From contig RSEH01000139.1 of assembly GCA_006503475.1 (NCBI GenBank), positions 62,001 through 126,000 on the forward strand: DNA of 64,000 nt. The letters are read 5' to 3'. Each line of letters starts with the position of its first letter. Position 1 is the first letter of the stretch. This stretch comes from Stentor roeselii (taxonomy: Eukaryota > Ciliophora > Heterotrichea > Heterotrichida > Stentoridae). Below, piece after piece: positions 17,564 through 27,736 of the stretch. The notes under the pieces were generated by a model, which did not search any database, was not told where the DNA came from, and saw nothing but the letters and a program-made list of their open reading frames with translations. The position numbers were made by a program, and so were the translations under genes.

Positions 17564-20179
17564 TTATTTCATTAAAACCTGAGCAGTTTCGATCACAACC
17601 CAATTAAAAATCCACTCAGTGACATCAATAGCAGTTTGACTTTCCTCTAAGGCACATTCAATCCAATCATGATCTTCTTCACGATTATCGACCGTCAGCA
17701 AAAGAGCCAGATTATCCTGCCTCTTAGCCTGAAGTCTATCATCATCAATGACTCCAAGACTATTGATCATATCAAAAGAAGGAATAGTTCCAGCCTGGAC
17801 ATTGACCCAAGTTTTGATTTTTTTGACACTGACTGAAAAAATCTTATCAAAGTTCAAAGCCGCGGCATGTCCAGCGATTTTCCAAGGAACTTCAATGAAA
17901 TTTTTCGATGTTCTGACAAGAGCTTCATTCAAAGCGTCAACAACTGCTTTGCTGTGAGTTTCAAGAAAGGGGTTTACCTGTTCTGAGGACTGCTCCCTGC
18001 TTGAATCTAAAGAAAACTCAATCTGGTCCAGGTCGCAGTAGTCAAAAATCACGATTTCTTCAATGTTTTCTGTGTTTTCTTGGATATCTGCTAACATCTG
18101 TAATGGGTTGTAAAGATGAAGAAGGGAAGAAATTATTTTTTCTGATGATTTTGTTGTTTTTAACTTGTTTACTAAGGAAATCACTGCCTTTTCGTCGGTT
18201 TCCACCTGGATTCCGAAGACAAGACCTAAACTTCTGACCTTGCTGGAGGACTTTTGAAGTATTTTCAAGAAAAATTCGTCGTCGATTACCAGGTTTTCAA
18301 TTATTTGAGCGAAAATATCGAGTTCAAGCATTAAAAAAACTCTTTGAATTAAAAGCCCGAGTCCTTCAGTTTCAGTTGAAGGGTCGATATTCGCTGAAAA
18401 ACTTTGAAATCCAGGAAAATTTTCAATGAAAGGTCGAAGACTGGTTTTTGGCTTTAAAGTTCCTTTGGTTTGACTTTTTTCTTCTTTTGATTCTTCAAAA
18501 GTAGGAAATTCGAGGTCAGGAGGTTGAATTTTACAGATAGTAGAAAAAGTAGGGTCTCTGTCAGATATACTAGAGCTGAAAGAGTCTTCTAAGATAAGCA
18601 TCGGGTTACTTTTCTGTGGTTTTTCTGCTTTTAATTCTAAAGTACCTTCTAAAACACCTTCTGAAATATTCTGAGATTTAATGTCTTTCACCATGATATT
18701 CAAAGCAAGTTCTTCAGAGTTTTCATTAATTTTCGCTTCTGTGATAAGAGACTCAGATATCAGCGGCCAACCTGGTTCTTCCTCTTCAGTCTTCAATTCA
18801 ACCGGCAAGTTTTTCTTAAAAAAAACAGGCAGTTCTGGTTGAAACTCTTCAGAAAACTTCCTACTCGAACCGAAAGACTTTTCTTCTTTAAAACTAATCC
18901 GAAGCGAGTTTTCCTGTGATTCACTTTTTTCATCTAAACTTCTAAAAACCTGCTCATTTAAAGGCACTTCTTGAATCTGAACAAGAAAACTTGAGGAAAG
19001 TTCAGAATTTCTCGGTTTTTCTATCATTTCTTCAAGACTTACCTCAATTGAGTAGTTTTCCAAACCGAGGACTTGTTTGATGTTTTCCAGATTTTCTTCG
19101 AAAAGGTTTTCAAGTTTAGAGTACCGCCTGTCAATCATTTCTTGAAATTTTTCCTTGATATTTGGATTATTTCCTAGAACTTCTGCGAGTTTATTCATTT
19201 CTTGAAGGTCTTTCGACTTCAGACCCACAAGTTGTTTTTTTTGTAAAAATTTCATTTTGACTTGATTTTCGAGGATTTTTTCGTAAGATTTGTTGATTTC
19301 GCACTTTTTTTCTTCGTTTTGAGTTGAAGATTTAGGCTTGTGCATTATTTTTTGAACTTCGATGTCTTCACTGCCGAATGAAACTGAGTCACTTGGGGCG
19401 AAGTGCTTGAGGACGAAGAAGGATTTTTTTTTTAGATGTTTTTCGAGAATTTTTGTGAAAGTTTTGAGAATTTTTAGATTTTTTGGAAATTTGGGTTTTT
19501 GTGATTTGAAAAAATTGTTTTCCTCGGGGGCTGAGTTTTTTTCTAATTTTTTGAAGGGTTTCTTGGATTTTAGGAGGATTGAAATTGAATCTCGACGGGG
19601 CTTTGGCGGTTTTTCTTTGGCTCTGTCGTTTTTCTTGTCACCCCATTTCGGCCTTGTCAAAGGCAACCTTTGTTTAAACTTCTGCAAATTTTCCCTTCTA
19701 ATAAACTCATCAAAAACTTTCAACTTGATCCTTTTCTGCAATTTCAATTTATGTTCCTCAAGAAATTTGTTTTTTTCAGCTTTTTTTTTTTTTTTTTCTT
19801 GTTTGATTGCAAGTTTCAAAATATTTTTGATATCCTTTCTCGGTGAGTTAATTTTTTCTATTTTCCTCGGAGAATCCTGTTGAGTTACTAATCCATTTTT
19901 CATTTGAGCAATTTTCCAAGTAGATAAAGTTTTCGGTGAATGAACAGGAGAAACAACAGGCGAACTAAACCTTTTACAAGTCCTTCCCAAGTCAGGAGAT
20001 TTTTTCATTAAAACTTTGATAGGAATGGGAAGGTTTTTTCCTGGACTTTTAACAACTTTTACCTCTTTAACGATATGTCCCTGAATCTGAGTGTGTAAGG
20101 CTGGAGCAGTGGCGAATAAGACTTGTTTCAATGGAAAAACCTTTGTGTTAGCTGTCAGATATGCTAGGACTTCAGACAT
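17564..20179 (-). CDS. Large charged protein with C-terminal DUF4378-like region, 871 aa
   Basis: 871 residues in one exon; the start is preceded by ATATAATAAT. Roughly 1-440 is Lys/Glu/Ser-rich and disordered with helical patches, including a run of Lys near residues 130-150. Residues about 440-640 are acidic and Ser-rich. The last 250 residues are more structured and end in a hydrophobic helix pattern (EESQTAIDVTEWIFNWVVIE) with an upstream segment KAVVDALNEAL. This pair resembles DUF4378, found near the ends of plant TRM/LONGIFOLIA proteins and some centrosomal proteins. The match is by eye. A cytoskeletal role is possible but unproven. It ends 13 bp before an MFS gene begins its 3' end on the same strand. 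Confidence 0.75.
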   Translation of the reverse strand: MSEVLAYLTANTKVFPLKQVLFATAPALHTQIQGHIVKEVKVVKSPGKNLPIPIKVLMKKSPDLGRTCKRFSSPVVSPVHSPKTLSTWKIAQMKNGLVTQQDSPRKIEKINSPRKDIKNILKLAIKQEKKKKKAEKNKFLEEHKLKLQKRIKLKVFDEFIRRENLQKFKQRLPLTRPKWGDKKNDRAKEKPPKPRRDSISILLKSKKPFKKLEKNSAPEENNFFKSQKPKFPKNLKILKTFTKILEKHLKKKSFFVLKHFAPSDSVSFGSEDIEVQKIMHKPKSSTQNEEKKCEINKSYEKILENQVKMKFLQKKQLVGLKSKDLQEMNKLAEVLGNNPNIKEKFQEMIDRRYSKLENLFEENLENIKQVLGLENYSIEVSLEEMIEKPRNSELSSSFLVQIQEVPLNEQVFRSLDEKSESQENSLRISFKEEKSFGSSRKFSEEFQPELPVFFKKNLPVELKTEEEEPGWPLISESLITEAKINENSEELALNIMVKDIKSQNISEGVLEGTLELKAEKPQKSNPMLILEDSFSSSISDRDPTFSTICKIQPPDLEFPTFEESKEEKSQTKGTLKPKTSLRPFIENFPGFQSFSANIDPSTETEGLGLLIQRVFLMLELDIFAQIIENLVIDDEFFLKILQKSSSKVRSLGLVFGIQVETDEKAVISLVNKLKTTKSSEKIISSLLHLYNPLQMLADIQENTENIEEIVIFDYCDLDQIEFSLDSSREQSSEQVNPFLETHSKAVVDALNEALVRTSKNFIEVPWKIAGHAAALNFDKIFSVSVKKIKTWVNVQAGTIPSFDMINSLGVIDDDRLQAKRQDNLALLLTVDNREEDHDWIECALEESQTAIDVTEWIFNWVVIETAQVLMK

Positions 20180-20192
20180 ATTATTATATAAG

Positions 20193-21551
20193 CTAGTCTA
20201 ATTCTCGCTCATCAACTATCGAGATCGCTGTCATCTCTTGAACTATTTCTTTCTCTTCTTTCGCACTTTGTCCTTTCGCGTGATTTAAAGAAGGGTCTAG
20301 TTTATTCGCTAAAATCCATGCAAGGTACACGCAACCTGATAGGATAAAGTAAGAAAAGGCAAAGTTGAATGGGTATGGATTCGAACTTGTTGCAGTTTTC
20401 GCGAAAATACTTCCGAAGATTGGAGGAGAAAACCCTCGGGCTAGGTTCCCGACGGCTAAAGTCAAGCCGTTGAGTTGTCCTCGTTCAGAGGAATGGACTG
20501 AATTGTTTATCAAGATTAAACAACTTGTGATACTCATGAATTCCAGGGAATAATAGAAAAGAGTACTTGTCACTATCAAAATGTACTTTAAATAATCAGT
20601 ATGACGAGTTGATGTTAAAGCAGGGAATACCAGAACAGCTAGAATGTTTAAAAACAATGATCGACTTGTTAGTTTTACAAGTCCGTACTTGTCAGTCATG
20701 AACTTATACAAAAACTTCACATAACAGATGTAAATCAAACTGGTTATTGCTGAAATTGTTCCTATTTCCCCTGTCGTAAATTCAAAACCTCCATTTTTTA
20801 TCTTCGCCCATTCCCAAAGTACCAGCAACTCTCCAAAAGCAGTACCATTCGTCGAACAGGCAATATAAAGTAAAGTGACTTGTATCACCAAAGGATCCTT
20901 AACCATTTCAATAAACTTCCGATTTTCTCTTCTTTCCAACAAAGTCTCTTTCGATTTGGTCTCATCCAAGAAAAAATAACAAAGAACAAAACTGATAAGA
21001 CCAAAAATCGAAATTAAACTGTTCGGAAGTAAGAAAGGGTGATCATTTAATAACTGAAAACTTGAACTATGAGTGTCATGAAAGAACCCTCCAATGATAT
21101 TCCCAGTGATACTTCCAAGACTCCCTATCAAAATAAACCAACTCATGGCAGAAGCCTGGTCGTTCCCTGGGTAAAGCTCTGATATGACTGTCCTTGTCAC
21201 TACTGTGATTGGTGAAAGGAGACCTTGCAAAAATCGCACTGCTAGAGCCCAGTAGAAAGTTGTGGATAAACCGAAAAATACTGCGAGTAAAGATGTTGTC
21301 ACAATGCCTGTCAATAAGGTAGGACGTCTACCCCAGTGGTCGCATAGCCAGCCCCAGGCAGGAGCTGAGATAAATCGACCGATCATTATTGATCCTCCTA
21401 AGAAACCTACCCAATATCCGGTTTCTGAACGATTATCAACTAGTTTGAAATACATTATCATTTTGCTTGCCATCGGAAAGACTACTGTGAACATTAATGA
21501 GTTTGTGAAGACTGAAATATATACACCGGCTAATGACATGCATCTTTTCAT
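20193..21551 (-). CDS. Major facilitator transporter, first of three tandem paralogues
   Basis: 452 residues with about 12 membrane segments. The cytoplasmic loop after segment 2 reads GRFISAPAWGWLCDHWGRRP, the MFS signature (G-x-x-x-D-x-x-G-R-R), and the later VRFLQGLLSP...RTVISELYPGND segment matches motif C-type drug/zinc-facilitator (ZIFL-like, DHA1) transporters. The last 30 residues are hydrophilic and cytoplasmic. The substrate is unknown. It is about as similar to the next gene as recent duplicates are, with many identical stretches such as DHWGRRPTLLTGIVTTSL. Confidence 0.93.
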   Translation of the reverse strand: MKRCMSLAGVYISVFTNSLMFTVVFPMASKMIMYFKLVDNRSETGYWVGFLGGSIMIGRFISAPAWGWLCDHWGRRPTLLTGIVTTSLLAVFFGLSTTFYWALAVRFLQGLLSPITVVTRTVISELYPGNDQASAMSWFILIGSLGSITGNIIGGFFHDTHSSSFQLLNDHPFLLPNSLISIFGLISFVLCYFFLDETKSKETLLERRENRKFIEMVKDPLVIQVTLLYIACSTNGTAFGELLVLWEWAKIKNGGFEFTTGEIGTISAITSLIYICYVKFLYKFMTDKYGLVKLTSRSLFLNILAVLVFPALTSTRHTDYLKYILIVTSTLFYYSLEFMSITSCLILINNSVHSSERGQLNGLTLAVGNLARGFSPPIFGSIFAKTATSSNPYPFNFAFSYFILSGCVYLAWILANKLDPSLNHAKGQSAKEEKEIVQEMTAISIVDERELD

Positions 21552-21864
21552 TTATTGTAATTGATTAGGTTGATTTTTTTATTTTAGATTGATTAGGGTT
21601 TAGAGGTTTGGTTTATTTGGTTTAGTTGTAGAGTCGGTGAATTTTTTAGATTCAAGATTACCTTACTTTTTGATTTTAAAATTATACAAAATCATGGAAT
21701 TTGAAAAAAAATCCTTTTTATTTATATATTGCCTAAATTAGAAAACATATCGTGATAGCTAATCCGGCATTTAAAGTGAACTAATATTAACCCAGTAATA
21801 AAATAAGTAATTCCATTCAACTATTCTTAGTCATTAAAAGAATATAACTAAAATTAATATCCAA
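21552..21864. other. 313-bp AT-rich spacer between two MFS paralogues
   Basis: No gene-sized frame, repeat or RNA gene is apparent. It separates the start of the first MFS gene from the stop of the second. Confidence 0.7.
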
Positions 21865-23208
21865 TTAATTTTGGTCTTCAATATTTGCCATTTCTTGGCC
21901 TATCTCCTTGATTTCATTCTTATTTTCAGATTTTGGATGATTTAGTGATGAGTCTAAATTCTTAGATATTCTCCATGCGATGTATACACATACTGCTAGT
22001 ACAATGTATGCAAATGCGAAGTTGAATGGGTATGGGTAAGAGCTAGTCGCTGTTTTCGCAAATATACTGCCGAATATTGGAGCAGATGATCCTCTTGCTA
22101 AATTACTGATTGCCAGGGTGTAGCCGTTTACCTTTCCTCGTTCTGAGGAAAGTACAGAGTTATTGATCAAAATCAAGGAACTTGTGAGGCTCATAAACTC
22201 GATCGAGTAATAAAACAAAGAGCTGAGGACGATGAGAATATATTTTAGATACTCTGTATTATTACTGTAACTCAATAAAGGAAACAGTAAAAGTGCAGGA
22301 ATATTAAAAAACAGAGACCGACTAGTGACTTTAGTAACTCCGTATTTATCAGTCATGAACCTAAACAAAATGTTGATGTACAGAATAAAAACCAAGCTAG
22401 TAATCGCTGAAATTGAGCCGATTTCCTCAGTAGTAAACTGAAAACCTCCATTTTTCAATTTCGCCCATTCCCAAAGCACTATTAACTCTCCAAAACCTGT
22501 TTTATTCGAGAAGCAAATGATATAAAGTAAAGTAACTTGAACCACTTTTTTATCTTTTATGATTTGAATGAAATTTCTACTTTGACCTGTCCCCAAAAGT
22601 GACTCTTGAGTTTTCGTCTCAGGTAAAAGACAAAAACAAAGGATAAAACTTATAAAACCGACAAATGCAATCAAGCAGTTCGGAAGTAAAAAAGGATGAT
22701 CATTTAAAAGTTGAATACTCGACCCTTTTGTATATGCAAAAAATCCTCCAACAGCATTTCCAGTGATATTACCAAGACTACCCATCATCACATACCAGCT
22801 CATTGCAGATGCTTGATCTTTTGCTGGGTATAGCTCTGATATTACTGTTCTAGTCACAACTGCGATTGGAGATAATAACCCTTGGAGGAATCGAAAGGCT
22901 ATTGCCCAATAAAATGTTGTTGAAAGACCAAAAAGGACTGCCAGTAAGGAAGTTGTCACTATTCCTGTCAATAGAGTAGGACGACGACCCCAGTGATCAC
23001 AGAGCCAACCCCAAGCAGGAGCAGATAAGAACCTGCCGAACATTATTGATCCTCCGAGAAAGCCGACCCAATATCCTGTCTCAGACTCGTTTTTTACCAA
23101 CCCGTAAAACATAATCATCCTACTAGACATAGGAAAGATAACAGTGAACATCAAAGAATTCGTGAACACTGAAATATAAACACCGGCCAGCAGCAAGCAC
23201 CTCACCAT
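21865..23208 (-). CDS. Major facilitator transporter, second tandem paralogue
   Basis: 447 residues, 12 predicted membrane segments, closely related to the 20193-21551 protein throughout, including DHWGRRPTLLTGIVTTSLLAV and the C-terminal AKTATSSYPYPFNFAFAY. The two differ mainly in loops and the final tail. The tandem, same-strand arrangement points to local duplication. The pathway is not identifiable; ZIFL-like MFS proteins in other organisms move metal chelates or toxins. The start is preceded by TTTTAATA. Confidence 0.92.
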   Translation of the reverse strand: MVRCLLLAGVYISVFTNSLMFTVIFPMSSRMIMFYGLVKNESETGYWVGFLGGSIMFGRFLSAPAWGWLCDHWGRRPTLLTGIVTTSLLAVLFGLSTTFYWAIAFRFLQGLLSPIAVVTRTVISELYPAKDQASAMSWYVMMGSLGNITGNAVGGFFAYTKGSSIQLLNDHPFLLPNCLIAFVGFISFILCFCLLPETKTQESLLGTGQSRNFIQIIKDKKVVQVTLLYIICFSNKTGFGELIVLWEWAKLKNGGFQFTTEEIGSISAITSLVFILYINILFRFMTDKYGVTKVTSRSLFFNIPALLLFPLLSYSNNTEYLKYILIVLSSLFYYSIEFMSLTSSLILINNSVLSSERGKVNGYTLAISNLARGSSAPIFGSIFAKTATSSYPYPFNFAFAYIVLAVCVYIAWRISKNLDSSLNHPKSENKNEIKEIGQEMANIEDQN

Positions 23209-23387
23209 TATTAAAATACGGGTAAGTATACTCTTTAAATACAGGTAAGTATTTCTCTTAAATTGATTGCATTTTCTTCATTCAAATCAAATTCTATCCA
23301 AAATCGTCAATTTTAAAGTACCCAATCCCAGATCCCTAAAATTATCTAAATCCAAACTTAAACTAACCCAAAATACACATTCAACTA
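23209..23387. other. 179-bp spacer with short direct repeat
   Basis: A direct repeat of GGTAAGTAT occurs twice (23220-23228 and about 23244-23252) just upstream of the second MFS gene. The repeat is too short to interpret. Confidence 0.4.
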
Positions 23388-24752
23388 TTACTTACTACTC
23401 ATCGGTTTAAGTTCGTTAATTTTAACAGGAATCTCAAAGTTCTCCGAAGAATGCTCCAACAAACTTTCATGACTCGATAAAACCAAAGCAGAACTCGAAG
23501 TTCTTTTCCTATCACTTAAAAAGCTGCAGCAAACACAAGCTAAAAAAACCGTAACTGCCAGAACATTAAACGGATAAGAAAAGTTGAAAGGATAGTCATT
23601 ATCTTTTTTCGCATTTTTGGCGAAACTGGCACAAGCCGACCGTACAGCAATAGCTTTGACGATATTTCCAAGCGCATTCCAAACCTCCGGTGCCTGAACT
23701 CTTTGATTATCCCCAGCCTGATCAGTTAAAACATTTTGAATAGTATTCAAACTAATGACATGAGCAGTGAAGAACAAGAACCCTCCAAAGATAAATGAAA
23801 TATACATTGCAGTAAAATTTGTATTCGCTATTGAAAAGATTGGAAAGACCAGAAGACAAGCGGCTGCGAATTTTAAAGATTCTTTACAAGTCTGAATATT
23901 TCCAAGCTTATCAACAACGGCTTGATAGTAAACCCAGACATAAGCGAGGACTGGTAAAGAAGCAAAAGTCATGATTCTCCACAAGTCACCTAAACTTACA
24001 TTGAACCCTCCATCATCAGTAAGTGCCCACATCCACAACAACATTAATTCCAACACGATTCCTGCGACTCCAGCTAACAAAAACACTATCCCCGGGTACA
24101 AAAGTTCTTTATTCTTCAAAATCTGCACGATTTCAATAAAAATACTTAAAATACTAGCATCTTCTCTTGAAGGTTCTTCTTTAACATACAAGTAACAAGT
24201 TAAAAAACACACGAATCCCGCTAAAAACACACAAAAACCTGATAACAAGAAACGACTTTCCCCTAAAAAAGACTCGCCTTGTAAAGCTCCTCCGATACAA
24301 AAGCCTAAAGAAAGTCCAGCTAATGAGAACCTTTGATTAAATTTCCTGACTTTCGCTTGATCCGTGAAAGAAAGCTGTAAAAATCGACTGGTGACAAGTG
24401 GAACAGGACACAAAAGGCCTTGAAAGAACCGAATGGTCAACAACGAGTCATAATCATCGACTGAGCCGAGGTACAGCGAAAGGAGGCTTGTCGCGACGAT
24501 TGAGAAGAGAAGGACCAGTCGACAGCCGAATCTTCTGCTGGCCCAGATGAAGATAGGGTAGGATAAAAATTCGCCAATGAAAAACCAGCTGCTTATCTTG
24601 CCTATCCACTTTCCAGTCTCTGACTTGATGATGGTCAGTTCGAAGTCCATCACCATCTGGTTGGACACTGGGAAATAAACTGAGTACATCATTGAATGTG
24701 TGAAGACTGACAAATAAAGACCTAAAAGAGACACTTTCTGTTCGTCAACCAT
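23388..24752 (-). CDS. Divergent MFS transporter, third tandem member
   Basis: 454 residues with about 12 hydrophobic segments in the same order as the two genes upstream, but much diverged. The first 100 residues still align (SVFTHSMMYSVYFPVSNQMV; SETGKWIGKISSWFFIGEF), while the loop motif is degraded to IWASRRFGCRLVLLF, losing the conserved Asp-x-x-Gly-Arg-Arg arrangement of its neighbours. It may have a different substrate or be regulatory. The C-terminal tail contains Ser-rich stretches. It is divergent from the PAS-domain gene, 107 bp between starts. Confidence 0.88.
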   Translation of the reverse strand: MVDEQKVSLLGLYLSVFTHSMMYSVYFPVSNQMVMDFELTIIKSETGKWIGKISSWFFIGEFLSYPIFIWASRRFGCRLVLLFSIVATSLLSLYLGSVDDYDSLLTIRFFQGLLCPVPLVTSRFLQLSFTDQAKVRKFNQRFSLAGLSLGFCIGGALQGESFLGESRFLLSGFCVFLAGFVCFLTCYLYVKEEPSREDASILSIFIEIVQILKNKELLYPGIVFLLAGVAGIVLELMLLWMWALTDDGGFNVSLGDLWRIMTFASLPVLAYVWVYYQAVVDKLGNIQTCKESLKFAAACLLVFPIFSIANTNFTAMYISFIFGGFLFFTAHVISLNTIQNVLTDQAGDNQRVQAPEVWNALGNIVKAIAVRSACASFAKNAKKDNDYPFNFSYPFNVLAVTVFLACVCCSFLSDRKRTSSSALVLSSHESLLEHSSENFEIPVKINELKPMSSK

Positions 24753-24859
24753 TTATTTTCTTACAACAGGTTAAAGGTAAGGGTCGATCTCATATCATTC
24801 AACCTTTAATCCTCCATATTCCTACAAGATACTTAAGATACCCAGGAGACTATAATTCT

Positions 24860-25615
24860 ATGAATCTTAAAGAAAACCTTCAAGATATCTCGAAGTCAGT
24901 CACTTCCACTGATTCTCAGATGAGACTGCAAAAGATTCTCACTGATGAACAGAACTACGACAGTCTTCAGTCACCTGAGACTCAAGAACTCTTAAAAGAA
25001 ATCTCAGGGTCTTTAGCAAAGTCCTTACTAGAGTCAAAACTTTACCATTTGATCAACTCGGAATCTTCTCTACTTGAAGATGGTTTCATTGTCAACAGGT
25101 CAGTTTTAGACTTAAAGGGAAATTTTGTATGGTCTGAAAAAAATTGTGAAAAATTGTTCAAAATGTCTTTAAATGAACTTAAAACTAACTCTTTATTCGG
25201 AATGATGGCGCCGAGTAGTTTGAGGTATTTGTATTCAAGATTTTCTTCTGAAATTTTAGCGAAAAAAAATAGAGTTGTTATAAGCTACTCTTTGACGAAT
25301 GGAGCTGAACTCACAAGTCGCTGTACTCGAGTTGTTTATTCAAGAGGACCTGGGAATTATCTGGTTGGGGTCATGATGGAGACTCGATTTTGCAGGCATC
25401 GGATTCATTATTTTGGACATGGAGTCCCTTTATCACCGATTTATGGGTCTGATGTCTTGTTGTTCACACCTATTCAGATCACCCCGAGCAGTGTTCAACA
25501 TCATCTTTTAGATAATCAGGTCGATTTGGAAAACTTGAGAATCACTCCTTTTTTGAAAGCTGACTCACCATATAAGAAAAGGAAGATCGAGGAATGCTTT
25601 ATTAATGAATTTTAG
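24860..25615 (+). CDS. PAS-domain protein, 251 aa
   Basis: Residues about 80-160 show a PAS-like fold (VLDLKGNFVWSEKNCEKLFK, then MSLNELKTNSLFGMMAPSSL), the sensor fold used for ligands, redox or protein contacts. The preceding 75 residues are helical and acidic. There is no kinase, cyclase or HTH domain, so it would act through partners. The fold assignment is by eye. The start is preceded by ACTATAATTCT; an in-frame alternative upstream is not seen. Confidence 0.78.
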   Translation: MNLKENLQDISKSVTSTDSQMRLQKILTDEQNYDSLQSPETQELLKEISGSLAKSLLESKLYHLINSESSLLEDGFIVNRSVLDLKGNFVWSEKNCEKLFKMSLNELKTNSLFGMMAPSSLRYLYSRFSSEILAKKNRVVISYSLTNGAELTSRCTRVVYSRGPGNYLVGVMMETRFCRHRIHYFGHGVPLSPIYGSDVLLFTPIQITPSSVQHHLLDNQVDLENLRITPFLKADSPYKKRKIEECFINEF

Positions 25616-25821
25616 ATAATTTTTAAATAATGAGAAATTTTGTCAACTTTGATATTTTTTAAGTTATCGAAGAATTTTTAATTAAATTTAAAGTATTTGA
25701 ATTGCTGAGGTTTAACTCTGGTAATATCATATTTTTTACTTAACCCTCGTTTTTATCATAGTCATATCAATGTTCATTCAAATGTGAAATTCCTATTCAT
25801 ATTTGTGCGGGATGGAATATA

Positions 25822-26073
25822 ATGAAAGAAAACACCAGTTCAAATAATTCTAGTTCAAAGGTGATGCGAAAGATAATGAACCACAAGCTCTACACAGAAC
25901 AAAAAGCCAACAGTGCATTCAAAATAGTGATTCCAGATATGGAAACAATGGTTTGTTGCGAGACTCTAGCGCCAAGCAACTTAGAAAAAGAAATAGTTTC
26001 TCTAGGCAAGTCTTACAAGTCAGATTTCACGTCTCACTTCAACCCAAGCACTTATTACAATTATGTAATTTAA
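25822..26073 (+). CDS. Small hypothetical protein, 83 aa
   Basis: ATG preceded by GGAATATA, the usual start context of this window, then 83 codons. It contains Asn/Ser repeats at the N-terminus, then a basic helix-like segment and a Tyr-rich end (STYYNYVI). No family is recognised. It is placed between a PAS gene and a PITH gene, with 50 bp to the latter. Confidence 0.55.
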   Translation: MKENTSSNNSSSKVMRKIMNHKLYTEQKANSAFKIVIPDMETMVCCETLAPSNLEKEIVSLGKSYKSDFTSHFNPSTYYNYVI

Positions 26074-26123
26074 TCCCTCCGAGTCTTCTTAATAAATGAC
26101 TTCTGCTTTTCAAGGCAATAAAA

Positions 26124-26741
26124 ATGAATCACGGCCCAGGACTATGCGACTGTCATGCGAGTTCAACGGACATCGACCCATCAGGGAACGACTTGCTTAG
26201 CTCTATTCATTTGGACGCGGTTACTTGTTTAAATGAAAGAGTCCCCAGGTCTGGTCGGCTGGTCTTCAAAACACAAGAAAATAAACTCGAGTCTGATATC
26301 GTCTTACAGAGCAATCAAGGAGATGCTGAACTTTTATTGTATGTGCCGTTTATTTGTCCGGTTAAAGTTTTGTCACTTTGCTTTATTGGAGGAGGACATG
26401 GAAGTACTCCTGCTGAAGTTAGGATTTTCAAAAATCATGATCATCTTGACTTTTCTAATGTTGAAAATATGACACCTGTGCAGACTTTTGACCTGTACGA
26501 GAACCCTTACGGTGACATAGAGTACCCAACAAGAGTATCAAAATTCACCAACACTAATTCACTTTACCTGCACTTTCCCCGATCAACCGGCGAAGACTAT
26601 TCCCAGATCTCATACGTGGGTATAAAAGGTGAAAGTTCAAACTACAAAAGAACTGCAATCATAGCAGTCTACGAAAGCAAGCCGATGAGTAAAGACCATA
26701 AAACATGGGAAGAGGCTTCAGGCCAGCACGAGGTAAGATAG
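26124..26741 (+). CDS. PITHD1: PITH-domain protein (PITHD1-like)
   Basis: 205 residues, the typical length of PITHD1. The N-terminus MNHGPGLCDCH resembles the short HG..C.C start of the family. The PITH (proteasome-interacting thioredoxin-like C-terminal) domain covers residues about 30-190, with the pattern LLYVPFICPVKVLSLCFIGG and SQISYVGIKGE. Members associate with the 26S proteasome or are related to TXNL1. It is complete without introns. It converges on the 26752-27606 gene with only 10 bp between stops. An upstream ATG at 26096, with a strong start-like context, is in a different frame and was rejected as the start because of the family-like N-terminus at 26124. Confidence 0.93.
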   Translation: MNHGPGLCDCHASSTDIDPSGNDLLSSIHLDAVTCLNERVPRSGRLVFKTQENKLESDIVLQSNQGDAELLLYVPFICPVKVLSLCFIGGGHGSTPAEVRIFKNHDHLDFSNVENMTPVQTFDLYENPYGDIEYPTRVSKFTNTNSLYLHFPRSTGEDYSQISYVGIKGESSNYKRTAIIAVYESKPMSKDHKTWEEASGQHEVR

Positions 26742-26751
26742 TTTATTTATA

Positions 26752-27606
26752 CTAGTTGACTAGTCTTGCTAAAATTGAAATATTTTCCTTCACTTCCTGG
26801 TCCTTTTGTTTAAGATTAAGCCATTTGGCTCCCAGGTACTGAGCATATTCAAATTCCCTTTCCCTAACTTCTCTAACTTTCTCACTAGTCTCCTTTTCTC
26901 GAACGGCTCTAATATAAGCTTTAAAACTATGTCTTTTTTCACTTTTCTCACTTTTTACCTTATTCTTCTTCTGCTCTCCACATTCCTGATTATGTAAAAA
27001 CTTATTCTTTTCCCTTAACAAGTCATCATAAGCTTTTTTTTTCTCAAGTTGTTCCTGCTCGAGCTTCACAGCTTTAAAAGCTCTAAACTCTTCTTCTTTC
27101 CATTTTCTTTCTGCGATTTGCAGTGATTTACGCTGGTCTTCTTGAAAAGCTCTAAACTCTTGATCATCTTTTAAGTTCTGCTTGTTGTGACTTTGAATCT
27201 CGCTTAAGGCAAGATGGTCCATTGACTTCTGAGCCGATCGCCAGTCATTTCTCATGATCCGGGTCTCGAGCATCTGAGAATGATTCAATTGAGACTCGAG
27301 TCTTGATATTTCTTCCCTGCAGATATGAACGTCAAATGTCGGTGAAGGAACTGCTGATGGAAAAAACTTCGACTTTGTATAGTCTGGGTGGTTAAACATT
27401 TTAGAAGTGTCTAGAGTAAAGTCGTAGCTTTGGTTAACTGATCGAGGACGAGCCACTCGATTTGGTGTCGATTTGCCTGTCAAGGAATTTCGACAGGGCG
27501 TCATTCCTTTGATGCCTTGAATACCTTTCTGAGGAGTCGGAGACTTCTGACTTAAATGAGATCTGGGTCGATTTATCAGTCGCGCATGAGAAACGTCTGA
27601 ATTCAT
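26752..27606 (-). CDS. Coiled-coil hypothetical protein, 284 aa
   Basis: Single-exon protein with a basic disordered N-terminus (residues 1-95, repeated Arg/Pro/Ser) and a long charged coiled coil from about 95 to 280 (REEISRLESQLNHSQMLE; WKEEEFRAFKAVKLEQEQL). No motif for activity is visible. Probably structural or ciliary, but this is not demonstrated. Confidence 0.75.
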   Translation of the reverse strand: MNSDVSHARLINRPRSHLSQKSPTPQKGIQGIKGMTPCRNSLTGKSTPNRVARPRSVNQSYDFTLDTSKMFNHPDYTKSKFFPSAVPSPTFDVHICREEISRLESQLNHSQMLETRIMRNDWRSAQKSMDHLALSEIQSHNKQNLKDDQEFRAFQEDQRKSLQIAERKWKEEEFRAFKAVKLEQEQLEKKKAYDDLLREKNKFLHNQECGEQKKNKVKSEKSEKRHSFKAYIRAVREKETSEKVREVREREFEYAQYLGAKWLNLKQKDQEVKENISILARLVN

Positions 27607-27736
27607 TTTTAACGTTTTTATTTAAAAATCTTAATTCTCGCTTTCCACTCAGAATGGTGAAAGATAGACTACAACAACTTCATCTAAAGAAAACTCTTCA
27701 CAAAACAAACTTCTGAAATACGGGTGGTTATAATAT

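Noticed and set aside
17371-17607. 78-codon plus-strand frame in the 17.3-17.6 kb spacer
   Set aside because: Follows the 24-bp repeat, overlaps the end of the opposite gene, and its hydrophobic sequence looks like repeat artefact.
26096-26123. ATG at 26096 as start of the PITH gene
   Set aside because: Out of frame with the PITH domain; the ATG at 26124 gives a family-like N-terminus.
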